Origin: Erysipelotrichaceae bacterium
GTDB lineage: Bacteria; Bacillota_I; Bacilli_A; Erysipelotrichales; Erysipelotrichaceae
DNA: 6,875 bases
Reading direction: 5' to 3'
NCBI GenBank assembly: GCA_003446295.1
Contig: DMBB01000039.1
Span: 1 to 6,875, forward strand
Shown: one piece after another, positions 6,713 through 6,875 of the stretch
Layout of the letters: every line of letters starts with the position of its first letter
Numbering within the stretch: the first letter of the stretch is position 1
Notes under the pieces: model-generated
The model's database searches: none
Seen by the model: only the letters and a program-made list of their open reading frames with translations
What the model was told of the DNA's origin: nothing
Position numbers and translations under genes: made by a program

Positions 6713-6743
6713 ATGACAGCTGTGCACGATGAGATGATATGAT
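6713..6743 (+). promoter_or_regulatory. Possible promoter of the last gene
   Basis: ATGACA (6713-6718, five of six bases of the consensus -35) and TATGAT (6738-6743, five of six of the -10) are separated by 19 bases. The spacer is longer than the ideal 17. The position, between the MFS terminator and the next gene, is right for a promoter. Confidence 0.35.
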
Positions 6744-6759
6744 TATGCTGTTGAGAACA

Positions 6760-6781
6760 GATCATTCTGAAAGAAATGATC
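6760..6781 (+). other. Leader hairpin before the last gene
   Basis: GATCATT (6760-6766) is the exact reverse complement of AATGATC (6775-6781), with an eight-base loop. It ends four bases before the ribosome binding site TAGGAG (6785-6790). No T-run follows, so it is not a terminator. It may be an operator or an mRNA structure. Confidence 0.4.
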
Positions 6782-6798
6782 ATATAGGAGAATGACTT

Positions 6799-6875
6799 AT
6801 GACAGTTTTCTATCTGCCGAGCTGCAATTTCAAAGCAGCGCATCCGGATGTAAGTCCGAAAATACAGGCGTATCT
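6799..6875 (+). CDS. Start of an unidentified protein (runs off the right edge)
   Basis: Only 25 codons are visible (MTVFYLPSCNFKAAH, then PDVSPKIQAY). The start is supported by TAGGAG (6785-6790) with an ideal eight-base gap. An ATG at 6792 in another frame is also open to the edge but lies one base after the ribosome site, so I rejected it. The beginning, a short hydrophobic strand then PSCNF, loosely recalls proteins with a cysteine-rich (CCG-type) domain, but this is too little to name a function. It follows the MFS terminator, so it is probably a separate transcription unit. Confidence 0.6.
   Translation, partial: MTVFYLPSCNFKAAHPDVSPKIQAY

Overview
The window looks like the chromosome of a low- to mid-GC Bacillota (Firmicute). 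Genes are short-spaced with strong purine-rich Shine-Dalgarno sites. There is a PTS with EIIB, EIIC and a glucose-type EIIA fused in one chain, an HPr-type carrier, and Rho-independent terminators. The protein style resembles gut Erysipelotrichia, but that placement is a guess from style, not from a search.

Positions 1-4090 (+ strand) form a sugar-uptake operon that enters from the left edge. In order it holds: the C-terminal part of a GH13 amylosucrase-like glucansucrase; a Cof-type HAD phosphatase whose start overlaps the previous stop by one base; a sucrose-type PTS permease EIIBCA; and, three bases on, a small HPr-like phosphocarrier. The operon ends at a long hairpin (4098-4159) that also serves the gene converging from the right. 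A consistent reading is that the HPr passes phosphate to the permease, the permease imports sucrose as a phosphoester, the HAD enzyme may remove the phosphate, and the GH13 enzyme may then use free sucrose to make an alpha-glucan plus fructose. No sucrose-6-phosphate hydrolase is visible, but the operon's upstream part lies outside the window.

Positions 4177-5094 (- strand) encode an AraC-family regulator. It is divergent from an MFS transporter at 5406-6635 (+ strand), whose N-terminal half resembles the oxalate/formate antiporter group. The 311-base gap between them holds a 44-bp near-perfect dyad (5152-5195), the best candidate operator, and a compact terminator-like hairpin reading toward araC just before its ribosome binding site.

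A terminator follows the MFS gene (6678-6703). After it come a possible promoter, a leader hairpin and the first 25 codons of another gene that runs off the right edge.

No rRNA, tRNA, CRISPR array, insertion sequence or prophage gene was seen. The most unusual points are an HPr that keeps the catalytic His15 but has Lys at the usual Ser46 regulatory position, the phosphatase/glucansucrase pairing with a sucrose PTS, the basic tail on the glucansucrase, and the layered dyad-plus-terminator leader of araC.
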